Source: Thermoproteota archaeon (GTDB lineage: Archaea; Korarchaeota; Korarchaeia; Korarchaeales; Korarchaeaceae). Taken from it: a stretch of 64,000 nucleotides of DNA. Of the stretch, positions 56,886 through 64,000 are shown in pieces. The translations under genes and the position numbers were made by a program. Positions within the stretch are counted from its first letter, which is position 1; every line of letters starts with the position of its first letter. The notes beneath the pieces were generated by a model. That model saw only the letters and a program-made list of their open reading frames with translations. It ran no database searches and had not been told where the DNA came from. The stretch is from assembly GCA_027491435.1 (NCBI GenBank), contig JAOZFG010000004.1, positions 202,626 through 266,625 on the forward strand, written 5' to 3'.

Positions 56886-57836
56886 ATGGGAAAGTACTTG
56901 AGATCTCTACTTGAGCCCTTTGGAGGCTTAAGGGAGGACGAGAGGTTTTTGGACCTAATCTTCACAAATCAAAAGTTGATCGAGTTGATGAAACCTCTCA
57001 ACTCGTTCTCACAGCTAGTCTCATCTCTAGACGAAGAGACCAAAACTCTGGCCAGGGAGTACCTCAGGCTTAGGAGGGAGAGCCTCCAAAACGCGGATAA
57101 ACTCGTTAAGAAGGCGTGTGAGAACGTGGAAGAAAATAAGGGGCACTGTTACACTGCTAAGGATAGGGAGGAGGCCAGAAAGATAATAGGGGAGGTTGTA
57201 GGTGAAGGGGTGGTTGTAAGATCCTTAGACTTGACCGTCGAGGAGGTTAACGTGGACTTAGCCCTAAAGGAGAACGAGGTGGTAGAGTCTTTCCTACCCT
57301 CCCTAGCCGAGAGGTTAAGTAAAGCTGGGTATAACGTCGGCAGTCCCATGGGTAAAGGCCTGTTATCCTTCATCAGGGAGAAGCTGTACGAGGCCCATGC
57401 GGGCATCACAGGGGTTACGGCCTTCGCCGCCGACCCCGGATCTATGTTCATAGTCTCAGACACCGGGCTGGATAGGCTGGCGTCTATGACCCCCTTGATT
57501 CACGTAGCCATAGTTGGGTACGATGAGGTGCTCCCCAGCTACTCTGATGCCTTCAAGGTTTCGGAGTTTGTAGTGAGGGCTACTAACTCCCTGTACCTGG
57601 GGGTGATAGGAGGGCCCAGCAAGACGGGCGATATAGAGAAGAGGGTGACCTACGGAGCCCACGGGCCCAAAGAGGTTCACGTCATATTCCTGGATGACGG
57701 AAGGACCAACGCCGAGGAGGACAGGGTGAGCTGCCTGAGGGTGGGCAAGCTGCCCTTTGTGAGCACCTATCAAACTTGGAAAAAGATGATCGGAGAGGGT
57801 GGGGAGTGGGGGGAGGAGTGCAAGGTGAACTCATAA
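56886..57836 (+). CDS. LUD-domain protein (LutC/LutB-like, no Fe-S domain)
   Basis: A 316-residue protein with the LUD fold: AKDREEARKIIGEVVGEGVVVRSLDLTVEEVNVD, HAGITGVTAFAADPGSMFIVSDTGLDRLASMTPLIHVAIVGYDEVLP and GPKEVHVIFLDDGRTNAEED. This matches lactate-utilisation proteins LutB and LutC. Compared with the LutB-like neighbour it lacks a C-terminal ferredoxin domain (ending at the CLRVG segment), so it is truncated or serves only as a subunit. It is convergent with that neighbour, overlapping by 6 nt. ATG start; the preceding gap (56744-56885) has AT-rich promoter-like sequence. Confidence 0.8.
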   Translation: MGKYLRSLLEPFGGLREDERFLDLIFTNQKLIELMKPLNSFSQLVSSLDEETKTLAREYLRLRRESLQNADKLVKKACENVEENKGHCYTAKDREEARKIIGEVVGEGVVVRSLDLTVEEVNVDLALKENEVVESFLPSLAERLSKAGYNVGSPMGKGLLSFIREKLYEAHAGITGVTAFAADPGSMFIVSDTGLDRLASMTPLIHVAIVGYDEVLPSYSDAFKVSEFVVRATNSLYLGVIGGPSKTGDIEKRVTYGAHGPKEVHVIFLDDGRTNAEEDRVSCLRVGKLPFVSTYQTWKKMIGEGGEWGEECKVNS

Positions 57837-58997
57837 CTTCTCCATGAGCCTCTTCCTTATTTCCCTCAGCACCTTCGGCTGATCTATCTTCATGGGACAG
57901 GCCTCCTTACACCTCCCGCACAGTAGGCAGGCGAAAGCATGATAGGAGGCCTGAACCTCATCCTCGGTTATGTACTCCCACATGACCCCTATCCCGCCTG
58001 AGTATGCCGAGCTGAGGCCAGCCCAGAATCCCCCAACAACTCCGAATACGGGGCACATGTACTGGCAGGCTCCACACCTAAGGCAGTACAACGTCTCCTT
58101 TAACACGGGGTCTTTAGAGGCATTAAGCCTCCCATTGTCGAGGAAGATCACATGATACTCTTTGGGCCCTAAGTCATTCTCAGCAGCTGGACCTCTGACC
58201 AGGCTTACGTAGGAGGTCACCTTGTAGCCTCCGAACCTGGTTATCACCTCAACAACTTTCCAGGCATCCTCCATGGTCGGGACCACCTTCTCCATCCCCA
58301 CCACAGCTATGTGCTTCTCAGGCAACGAAATGCTCAGCCTTATGTTGGATTCGTTCTCTATCAGGAAGAGCCCCCCATCGGCCGAGAAGACGTTGGCCCC
58401 GCTTATGCCCACGTCTGCCCTGAAGTACTTGTCCCTGAGGAACTTCCTGACCAGAGCTACCATGCCCTCTATGTCGTCCTTGTCAACCTCCACCTTCATG
58501 AACTCCCTCAGGAACTCGGCAACCTTCTCCCTGGTTATGTGAATGGCAGGGGAGATGAAGTGCATAGGCTTGGTCTTGAGGAACTGTATCAGGAACTCCC
58601 CTAAGTCCGTCTCGTAGACCTCATTCCCCATCTCTATGAGGTACTCCCTGAGCTTTAACTCCTCCGTGGTCATGCTCTTCGCCTTCACAATAGTTTTACC
58701 CGTCCCCACAACTTCTCCTATTATCCTCCTGGCCTCATCGGCAGTCTTAGCCACGTAGGCCCTACCGCCCTGCCTTTCAACGCTTTCTACAGCCATATTC
58801 ACGAGCTCTTCCATCCTGGCCACGGAATCCTCCTTTATCCTCCTGACCTCCTCGGCAAGATCGAGCACGTAAGGGTACCTTTCCAGCACGGCCTTCCTCT
58901 TCTTCCAGTAGGAGGATATCCCCCTATCTAAACCAGTCCTGAGGACAGGATCTCTGCTGGCCTTAACTAGAAGCTTACTAACGTCTGAAATGTCCAT
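57831..58997 (-). CDS. lutB: LutB-like LUD and 4Fe-4S protein
   Basis: A 388-residue protein combining a LUD domain (about 60-290) and two 4Fe-4S motifs near the C terminus: CLRCGACQYMCPVFG and CLLCGRCKEACPMKIDQPKVLREIRKRL. LutB proteins link an L-lactate oxidation complex to the respiratory chain. ATG 58997 follows GGGGTGAT; TTG 59021 is less likely. The 5' gap to the LutA-like gene is 4 nt. The DNA-level relative at 56886 shares the middle LUD blocks (HIAVVGMEKVVPTMEDA here). Confidence 0.88.
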   Translation of the reverse strand: MDISDVSKLLVKASRDPVLRTGLDRGISSYWKKRKAVLERYPYVLDLAEEVRRIKEDSVARMEELVNMAVESVERQGGRAYVAKTADEARRIIGEVVGTGKTIVKAKSMTTEELKLREYLIEMGNEVYETDLGEFLIQFLKTKPMHFISPAIHITREKVAEFLREFMKVEVDKDDIEGMVALVRKFLRDKYFRADVGISGANVFSADGGLFLIENESNIRLSISLPEKHIAVVGMEKVVPTMEDAWKVVEVITRFGGYKVTSYVSLVRGPAAENDLGPKEYHVIFLDNGRLNASKDPVLKETLYCLRCGACQYMCPVFGVVGGFWAGLSSAYSGGIGVMWEYITEDEVQASYHAFACLLCGRCKEACPMKIDQPKVLREIRKRLMEKL

Positions 58998-59001
58998 ACG
59001 A

Positions 59002-59946
59002 TCACCCCAAAAACTCGGCAAGGTCCAGGACCTCCATACCCAGCTTGCCAGCCTCCCTTCCCAGGTTTGTCAGGCATATCGGGCACATGACCACTACCCT
59101 GTTAGCCCCCGTCTCCTTGAGCTCGTGGAGCCTCTTCTCGGCTATAGTAGAGGCTAATGTGGGGAACAGAGACTCAATGGGTCCACCACAACATCCCGTG
59201 AACTTCTTAGTAAACTCGGGCTCCCTGACCTCAACGCTCATGGACTCCAGTAGGCTCCTGGGCTCCTCAAGTATTCCGTTCCACCTCGCTAAGTAGCATG
59301 GATCATGTATGGCCACCACTCCCCCCTTAGGACTCCCCCTGTAGCCCTTGCTGTGTAAGAGCTCTAGGTAATGGACTACCTCAACGTTCCAATCGTCTAC
59401 GAACTCGGGGATCAGTTGCCTGAGAGAGTAGGTGGTGTGAGGATCGACCGTGATAACTCTCTTAGCTCCGGAAGCCTTTATCTTGTCAGCTATCCTCATG
59501 GCTTGAACCTCGAAGAGCTTGTCCATCCCCAAGTCGTGGTAAAGCACGCCGTTGTATGGCTCTTCCCTGAGGTAAGCAAACTCCACGCCTGCCTGCCTCA
59601 AAGAGGTCGCTATGTTCCTGAGTATCCTGTGGTACCTCTCCTTGCTAACCCCTATCATCAAGATTTTTGATAAATCAATCCCGATCCTTCTGAGTCCTAT
59701 AGTTAATTTGAGGGACACGCTGAAAATCGTCCCCCCTAATGACTCGAGCTTCTTCAACATTTTGGAGAAGGACTCTATATAAGGAACCATCTGGTAGAGA
59801 CATCCGGTGTAGAGGAGGGTCTCCCCCCTCTCCGGCAGGTTAAGCCCCCTAGCCCACTCTGAGCAGCTGGATTCCCTAACCCCCAGGGGATTCCAGGTCC
59901 TTTTAGCGTTATCCTCCAGCAGGGTTTTTACCGCCTTGAGGCTCAT
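59002..59946 (-). CDS. lutA: LutA-like CCG-domain oxidoreductase
   Basis: A 314-residue protein with two CCG-type cysteine-rich domains: LYTGCLYQMVPYIESFSKMLKKLES and IHDPCYLARW, then KFTGCCGGPIESLFP and VVMCPICLTNLGR. LutA/LldE-type proteins with these domains transfer electrons from L-lactate. It belongs with the LutB-like gene in one operon. ATG 59946 is preferred; a GTG at 59952 precedes it. A TATA-like stretch lies at 59974-59986, about 35 nt upstream. Confidence 0.88.
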   Translation of the reverse strand: MSLKAVKTLLEDNAKRTWNPLGVRESSCSEWARGLNLPERGETLLYTGCLYQMVPYIESFSKMLKKLESLGGTIFSVSLKLTIGLRRIGIDLSKILMIGVSKERYHRILRNIATSLRQAGVEFAYLREEPYNGVLYHDLGMDKLFEVQAMRIADKIKASGAKRVITVDPHTTYSLRQLIPEFVDDWNVEVVHYLELLHSKGYRGSPKGGVVAIHDPCYLARWNGILEEPRSLLESMSVEVREPEFTKKFTGCCGGPIESLFPTLASTIAEKRLHELKETGANRVVVMCPICLTNLGREAGKLGMEVLDLAEFLG

Positions 59947-60334
59947 CAACACATCGCCCAGTCCCCAGTGAGGGTAAAAATAATAATCGCTTCTTTCAAC
60001 GCCATCCTAGTCAGGTTGGAAACCCATATAGTGTCAGAGAAGTTCGCTATTTCCTTAATATACAATAATTCTCTCACCTTATCGCCTATTACTAACCAGT
60101 TTTGTAGTAAAAATCAATTTCATGTTATAAACTATTACTTCAGCAGACTCTAATATAACCGCTTAACCTTATCATAAATTGCCGGTTATTCATCTAAAGG
60201 TAACGGGATTATCGTAGATTTAATTATAGGGTTGTAACTTTACCGCCTTTTGACGGTCAATTGGGTGGACATCCTGCAGTCAGGGAGCCAACTACGATTT
60301 TAACTTTTTTAATGAGCGGTTCTACTGTGTACCC
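59947..60334. promoter_or_regulatory. Control region between lut genes and Lrp gene
   Basis: The 388-nt gap is AT-rich and has no convincing gene. The lut promoter is near 59974-59986 on the minus strand. A 7-bp inverted repeat ATAACCG (60155-60161) and CGGTTAT (60183-60189), about 28 nt centre to centre, lies in the middle. A TATA-like AACTTTTTTAAT at about 60301-60312 precedes the Lrp GTG by about 25 nt with no ribosome binding site, suggesting a leaderless message. Confidence 0.5.
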
Positions 60335-60805
60335 GTGTCAAGACATAAGGGAAAAACAGGAAAACTGGATGAGCTAGACCTGAACATACTCAAGATACTT
60401 CAGAGGAATTCACGGGAATCATTTTCCGAAATATCCAAGAAGTTGGGCGTTCCTGAGGCCACCATCAGGTACAGGGTCAAAAAGTTAGTTAACTCTGGCG
60501 TGATAAAGGGTTTCTACGCCTTAATCGATCCCAGGAAAGTGGGCCTGCCATTCTCCATGATCATATTGATAGATACAGATCCGGGTCACCTGGATGATAT
60601 ATTCGAGAAACTAAAATCCATGCCCGAGACGAGCCACGCGTTCAGACTGACCGGCAAGTACAACGTCGTAGCGATATTTCATGCTAGAGACATGGAACAC
60701 GTTAACATGATAAACGAAAGGGTTAGGTCTTTCAAGGGAATAAGGTCTGTCGAGACGCTGCTAGTCACGGGCCTGGTCTACATAAACCCTGAGCTACCTC
60801 TTTAA
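60335..60805 (+). CDS. Lrp/AsnC family transcriptional regulator
   Basis: A 156-residue regulator with an N-terminal HTH (LDLNILKILQRNSRESFSEISKKLGVPEATIRYRVKKLVNSGVIKGFYA, about 13-60) and a C-terminal RAM ligand domain (FSMIILIDTDPGHLDDIFEKLKSMPETSHAFRLTGKYNVVAIFHARDMEHVNMI). Lrp proteins respond to amino acids. GTG start, probably leaderless. Pyruvate kinase follows by 28 nt. The motif TATAACCG occurs both upstream of this gene (60154-60161) and upstream of pyruvate kinase (60807-60814). Confidence 0.92.
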   Translation: MSRHKGKTGKLDELDLNILKILQRNSRESFSEISKKLGVPEATIRYRVKKLVNSGVIKGFYALIDPRKVGLPFSMIILIDTDPGHLDDIFEKLKSMPETSHAFRLTGKYNVVAIFHARDMEHVNMINERVRSFKGIRSVETLLVTGLVYINPELPL

Positions 60806-60833
60806 GTATAACCGGTCGTACCGCTGGATAGGA

Positions 60834-62216
60834 ATGAAAAGTAAAACCAAGATAGTGGCGACCATAGGGCCCTCCTCAGAGAGTAAAGAGGTAATTGCCG
60901 CCATGATAAGGGAGGGCATGTCCGTTGCCAGGATGAACTTCTCCCATGGCACCCTTGAGGAGAAAGTGAGGCACATAAGGGCTGTGAAGGAGGCCTCTGC
61001 AGAGATGGGCGCGACAGTTGGACTCATGTCGGACCTTCAGGGTCCCGAGGTAAGGACTCATATGGGCAGGAAGGAGCTTAAGGTGAACGAGGGAGACGTG
61101 GTAACGGTCTCGGGCAAAGAGGGATACGGCGAAATAAAGATAAAGCCCTCCAGCGTCTTAGCCGAAGTCCAAGAGGGAGATGAGCTCTACATAGATGGAG
61201 GTAAAATAGTCCTTCTAGTTAAGGAGAAGGAGGAAGGGCTGCTTAAGTGTGAGGTCGTGCACGGAGGCGTTATAAAGGATAGGAGGTCCGTGCACTCCTC
61301 TAGGACGTTCAACCTGAGGGGGCTCACGGAGGAGGACAAAGAGGCCATAAAGGTTTCAATAGCCGAGGGCGTGGACTTCATAGCACTGTCTTTTGTGAAG
61401 ACTCCCGAGGACGTCTTAGAGGCCAAAGAGTTCATGAAATCGCTAACTGATGACCCTCCAGAGATAATAGCTAAAATAGAAACCGAAGAGGCCGTTAAGA
61501 ACATAAAGGGAATACTTGAGGAATCTTACGGTATCATGGTCGCCAGAGGCGACCTGGGAGTAGAAATCCCCCTTCAGGAGGTCCCTAACGTTCAGAAGAA
61601 GCTAATAAGACTGGCCAATGAGTACGCCAAACCGGTTATAACGGCTACTGAAATGCTGGAGTCGATGACATCCAGCCCAGTGCCTACTAGAGCTGAGGTT
61701 ACTGACGTGTTCAACGCCATACTGGACGGCAGCGACGCTGTGATGCTATCTGCCGAGACGGCGGTAGGCAAGTACCCAGTCCTGAGCGTAAGGTGGATGA
61801 GGCTAATAGCCTTGGAAGCTGAGAAGAGGTTAGAAGCTAAACTAGACTACCCCATAGATAGGGTAGATGCGTTCATAGGTAAGGCCGCCGTAGAGGCGGC
61901 TGAGCTCCTGAAAAGTCCTCTCATAGCCTGTTTCACTTACTCAGGATTCACCGCTAGAAACGTGGTTAGACACAGGCCTAAGGCCAGGATACTGGCCTTA
62001 GTCAGTAGGGAGAGGACCAAGAGAATTCTAACGATAAGCTGGGGCGTGGAGTCCATTGAAGTTGGTGAGGAAGAGGAGCTAGCAGTACGACAGGCCATAC
62101 AGTACGGCATGAGGGAAGGGTTCCTGAGGGAGGGAGACAAACTGGTTCTGACGATGGGTTACCCACACGGTAAGGCCAAGACGAACACTCTAAGGATAAT
62201 TGAAGTGACCAAATAG
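60834..62216 (+). CDS. pyk: Pyruvate kinase
   Basis: A 460-residue glycolytic enzyme that makes pyruvate and ATP from phosphoenolpyruvate. KTKIVATIGPSSES, ARMNFSHGTLEEK, MSDLQGPEVRTH, FIALSFVKTPEDV, IIAKIETEEAVKN, MVARGDLGVEIPL and VITATEMLESM are the expected active-site blocks. The C-terminal domain (about 350-460) holds the allosteric site region. ATG 60834 follows GGATAGGA. It has its own promoter-like sequence inside the end of the Lrp gene. Confidence 0.95.
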   Translation: MKSKTKIVATIGPSSESKEVIAAMIREGMSVARMNFSHGTLEEKVRHIRAVKEASAEMGATVGLMSDLQGPEVRTHMGRKELKVNEGDVVTVSGKEGYGEIKIKPSSVLAEVQEGDELYIDGGKIVLLVKEKEEGLLKCEVVHGGVIKDRRSVHSSRTFNLRGLTEEDKEAIKVSIAEGVDFIALSFVKTPEDVLEAKEFMKSLTDDPPEIIAKIETEEAVKNIKGILEESYGIMVARGDLGVEIPLQEVPNVQKKLIRLANEYAKPVITATEMLESMTSSPVPTRAEVTDVFNAILDGSDAVMLSAETAVGKYPVLSVRWMRLIALEAEKRLEAKLDYPIDRVDAFIGKAAVEAAELLKSPLIACFTYSGFTARNVVRHRPKARILALVSRERTKRILTISWGVESIEVGEEEELAVRQAIQYGMREGFLREGDKLVLTMGYPHGKAKTNTLRIIEVTK

Positions 62217-62398
62217 GTAACCAACAGCTTCCTAACTTGGAGCGAAGTCTCCTGGAAAGGAGGGTGGGGGATGTCCAACTATAGGGCATGGGAATCTAAC
62301 GGTATTTTAGAAGTGATCGAGAGGGACCATTTAAAGACCTTTGACGAGTCAGTAGCATTTCACTAAGGCAATGCATCAGTTAAAGCGCTGAAAATGCG
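62217..62398. other. Intergenic region after pyk
   Basis: No gene found. A small inverted repeat AGCGC/GCGCT (62384-62388 and 62396-62400) overlaps the stop of the pilin-like gene on the minus strand and could help terminate it. Codon-like periodicity is weak on both strands. Confidence 0.5.
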
Positions 62399-62938
62399 CT
62401 AAGGCGGGACGTAAACGTAGATCGACTTGACGGCTCCAGGGCCAATTACCATCACCGTGAACATCTCATTTGGGTCCTGGGCCATTCCGGGGTAATAGAT
62501 GGCCCACATCTCCCCTGGATCTAGGTCTGGGGATACGTCATCCCCGCCAACGGTTTTAGCACAAGTGGTCCAGAGATCCCTGTTCCCATAAAGTCCAGTC
62601 TCGTTTCTGACCATGACAGGCCACCTCACCAGCGGGCCTCCTGTGTACCAACAAGTCCCGGGGTTGTCATCCTTTATTGTAGTCCTGGGTATTGGTCGAT
62701 CTCCCTCGTTTACCACGTAAACTGCTAGAGCCGGCCCATATGATGAATAGCCAGGGTAGCTATCATCGTAAGGGTTTACGTTAACTATTTTTAGCTTGTA
62801 ATTCGGGGAGGTAGAGGGAGTCATACCCAGTATACCGAATATGTAGGTGCCAGCTGGAGTAAAAGCCATTATGACGAGCATCACTCCAAGGACAAGTATT
62901 AGAGATTCAGCAACTAACTTCGAGATCCCAGCCCTCAA
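62399..62938 (-). CDS. Archaeal pilin-like protein (class III signal), copy 2
   Basis: A 179-residue protein with a short basic head (RAGISK), a hydrophobic helix (LVAESLILVLGVMLVIMAFTPAG, about 7-30), and a beta-rich ectodomain containing four Cys residues in segments such as PGTCWYTGG and WTTCAKTV. The RAG-I-S-K-x-V-AE pattern resembles type IV pilin and archaellin class III signal peptides. The start is a TTG at 62938, 4 nt after GAGGTGAT; ATG 62944 or GTG 62947 are alternatives. It is 10 nt after the copy-1 gene, whose mature length is identical. Confidence 0.7.
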   Translation of the reverse strand: MRAGISKLVAESLILVLGVMLVIMAFTPAGTYIFGILGMTPSTSPNYKLKIVNVNPYDDSYPGYSSYGPALAVYVVNEGDRPIPRTTIKDDNPGTCWYTGGPLVRWPVMVRNETGLYGNRDLWTTCAKTVGGDDVSPDLDPGEMWAIYYPGMAQDPNEMFTVMVIGPGAVKSIYVYVPP

Positions 62939-62948
62939 AAACATCACC

Positions 62949-63488
62949 TCACGGCGAGTATAGGTAATTGGCTTGAGTACCTTCTGGCCCGCTTACCTCT
63001 ACTTTTATTGAGATAGTCTTGGGATTCGCTAACTCTAAACTCCACAGAACCCATATCTCCACATGGTTGAAGTCGTAATAGTTGCCTGAATCGTACCAGG
63101 CGGCCACTAAGTAGTGCTGAGCAGCGTACCTGCCGGTGGAGTTTTCAATCACTATAAGCCATTTACTCTCAGCTCCTGGTCCCCCAATTCCTGTCAGGTC
63201 CTTGGGTCCGACGTTCATTACATAAATCCACATTGCAGGCCTGTCAAGCAGATAGGACCTCAGAGCTGGATCGTTACAGGGCCATTCAGTTGAAGTCTCG
63301 GTGCATATGGGCCTACTGGGATCCACACCTATTATCTCAATCCTAGTGGAGCCCGTGAGCGAGCTTGTTTTAGCGTAGGATCCTAATATGTAGCCACCAA
63401 GAGGTGTAAACATCATTAATACAAAGAAGGTCACCATGACCACTAGTATCACTTCCACGACTGCCCTGGAAAGCCCTGCTCTTTTCAA
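62949..63488 (-). CDS. Archaeal pilin-like protein (class III signal), copy 1
   Basis: A 179-residue protein built like its neighbour: head KRAGLSRAV, hydrophobic helix VEVILVVMVTFFVLMMFTPLGGY and an ectodomain with Cys residues (ICTETSTEWPCNDP) and the sequon NST. Only weak sequence similarity to copy 2 remains outside the N terminus. TTG 63488 lies 4 nt after AAAGGTGA and gives a start matching copy 2. Longer frames from ATG 63512 and ATG 63590 are possible, but the added residues are not typical. The two genes are co-transcribed and probably build one surface filament. Confidence 0.7.
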   Translation of the reverse strand: MKRAGLSRAVVEVILVVMVTFFVLMMFTPLGGYILGSYAKTSSLTGSTRIEIIGVDPSRPICTETSTEWPCNDPALRSYLLDRPAMWIYVMNVGPKDLTGIGGPGAESKWLIVIENSTGRYAAQHYLVAAWYDSGNYYDFNHVEIWVLWSLELANPKTISIKVEVSGPEGTQANYLYSP

Positions 63489-63759
63489 TTTTTCACCTTT
63501 TAAAGTGGTCATAGCTAAATTAAAAAGGTGGCCTTTCAGCCGGTCACCCGTAAGTGCTCTCGGTGGGCTCTGTAACTTAAGGTTCCTCATGCTTTGACCA
63601 CAGTAAATTTTAGTTGTAGGCCGATCAACCGCTTAATTTTCTCAAGGGATACGCTAACGAATTTTAGGATGAACCAAAGCTTCTCCAACTTGTTAGCAGT
63701 AGTGCTTGTTTAGATAGAGCAACCTCAGCTTGTCTTAAGCCTCCTAGATAAATGTTCTC
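63489..63759. other. Intergenic region ahead of the pilin-like genes
   Basis: No intact gene. It should hold the pilin operon promoter (minus strand). Short coding-like pieces near 63600-63760, for example a frame reading LRQAEVALSKQALLLTSW, may be remnants of the decayed gene at 63760-64000. Confidence 0.4.
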
Positions 63760-64000
63760 TCACTCTAACGTACTTCTAAAGAACTGCATCACCCTCTCTT
63801 CACTTCTTGGAAGGATTGTCCTTATCTTATGCTTTTCTCGCTCCTTAGCTAGATCAAGCTCAGTGAAACCCTACAGCAAAGTTATAGATTTCGTCTAAAA
63901 TGTCACACCATTTTTCGACGTCATAACCAGTCAATCGACCCCAAAGTACACTCCCTATGCTATGACCTAGCAAGGCGAAGCTGTTGATATGCCAGGGGTC
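63760..64000 (-). pseudogene. Frameshifted gene remnant (unknown family)
   Basis: On the reverse strand the frame from the right edge reads DPWHINSFALLGHSIGSVLW, later GYDVEKWCDILDEIYNFAV, and then meets a TGA. Shifting by one base at about 63872 continues the protein as GFTELDLAKEREKHKIRTIL and ends in FFRSTLE with a stop at 63762-63760. The two halves read like one helical protein, so a one-base frameshift has split it, unless this is a sequencing error. The start is beyond the window. No family recognised. Low-level decay and nearby coding-like scraps suggest a pseudogene. Confidence 0.55.

Noticed and set aside
59968-60153. 61-residue plus-strand reading frame in the lut/lrp gap
   Set aside because: AT-rich with odd composition (many I, N and F), no ribosome binding site and no similarity; more likely control DNA.

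Overview
The window reads as chromosomal DNA of a thermophilic archaeon. The archaeal markers are an archaeal histone, ribosomal proteins S25e and S17e, the GatD/GatE tRNA-dependent amidotransferase, a DTD2-type D-aminoacyl-tRNA deacylase, the RNase P component Rnp1, a single-OB-fold SSB of the type known from Crenarchaeota, and TATA-box promoters. Histone plus S25e plus a crenarchaeal-type SSB suggests the TACK group. A Korarchaeota-like lineage is plausible, but that is inference. Base composition is near 50% GC, arginine is mostly AGG/AGA, and the proteins are rich in E, K, R and V, which fits a thermophile. I saw no prophage, insertion sequence or CRISPR array. Genes are very tightly packed.

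Layout. 1-2.8 kb: DUF211 fragment, PIN-like protein, D-aminoacyl-tRNA deacylase, PAP2-like membrane protein and a TIM-barrel isomerase. 3-4.7 kb: an unusual UppP-like/DedA fusion running into tRNA-Arg, then a histone. 4.7-5.3 kb: AT-rich gap. 5.3-10.5 kb: a TIM-barrel protein, creatininase and cyclic-2,3-diphosphoglycerate-synthetase-like pair, ThiL, metallo-hydrolase, cyclophilin-like protein and S25e. 10.6-15.9 kb: a complete branched-chain amino-acid ABC transporter (LivH, LivM, binding protein, LivG, LivF). 16-20.3 kb: unknown acidic protein, CDF transporter, aspartokinase and homoserine dehydrogenase, PhoU. 20.3-27.9 kb: an electron-transfer-flavoprotein and acyl-CoA island, with acyl-CoA dehydrogenase-EtfB-EtfA on one strand, FixX between, and EtfB-EtfA-FixC-thiolase on the other. 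28-38.6 kb: RHH regulator, four unknown small genes or proteins, SSB, aminotransferase, two-subunit fumarase, beta-propeller protein, radical SAM enzyme, FAD oxidoreductase, phosphoesterase, SWIM protein, HTH regulator and QueT-like transporter. 38.8-41.5 kb: the archaeal HMG-CoA synthase/thiolase/DUF35 operon of isoprenoid synthesis. 41.5-47.7 kb: GatD-GatE and a family B DNA polymerase with a mini-intein. 47.8-51.5 kb: secreted glycoprotein, phosphoglycolate phosphatase, and the L22-S3-L29-Rnp1-S17 operon. 51.5-60 kb: GcvT, GlcD/GlcF-like oxidase, nucleotide-sugar dehydrogenase, S17e and LutABC-like lactate-utilisation genes. 60.3-64 kb: Lrp regulator, pyruvate kinase, two pilin-like proteins and a decayed gene.

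Together the genes suggest a heterotroph that imports amino acids, deaminates them, oxidises acyl-CoA and 2-hydroxyacids, and passes electrons to ETF, Fe-S and quinone-linked carriers, while making archaeal lipids by the mevalonate route. The most notable observations are the UppP-like/DedA fusion that shares its 3' end with a tRNA gene, the operon thiolase lacking its nucleophilic cysteine, the 156-residue mini-intein in the polymerase catalytic motif, and the fact that 11 of 12 convergent protein-gene pairs overlap at their 3' ends.
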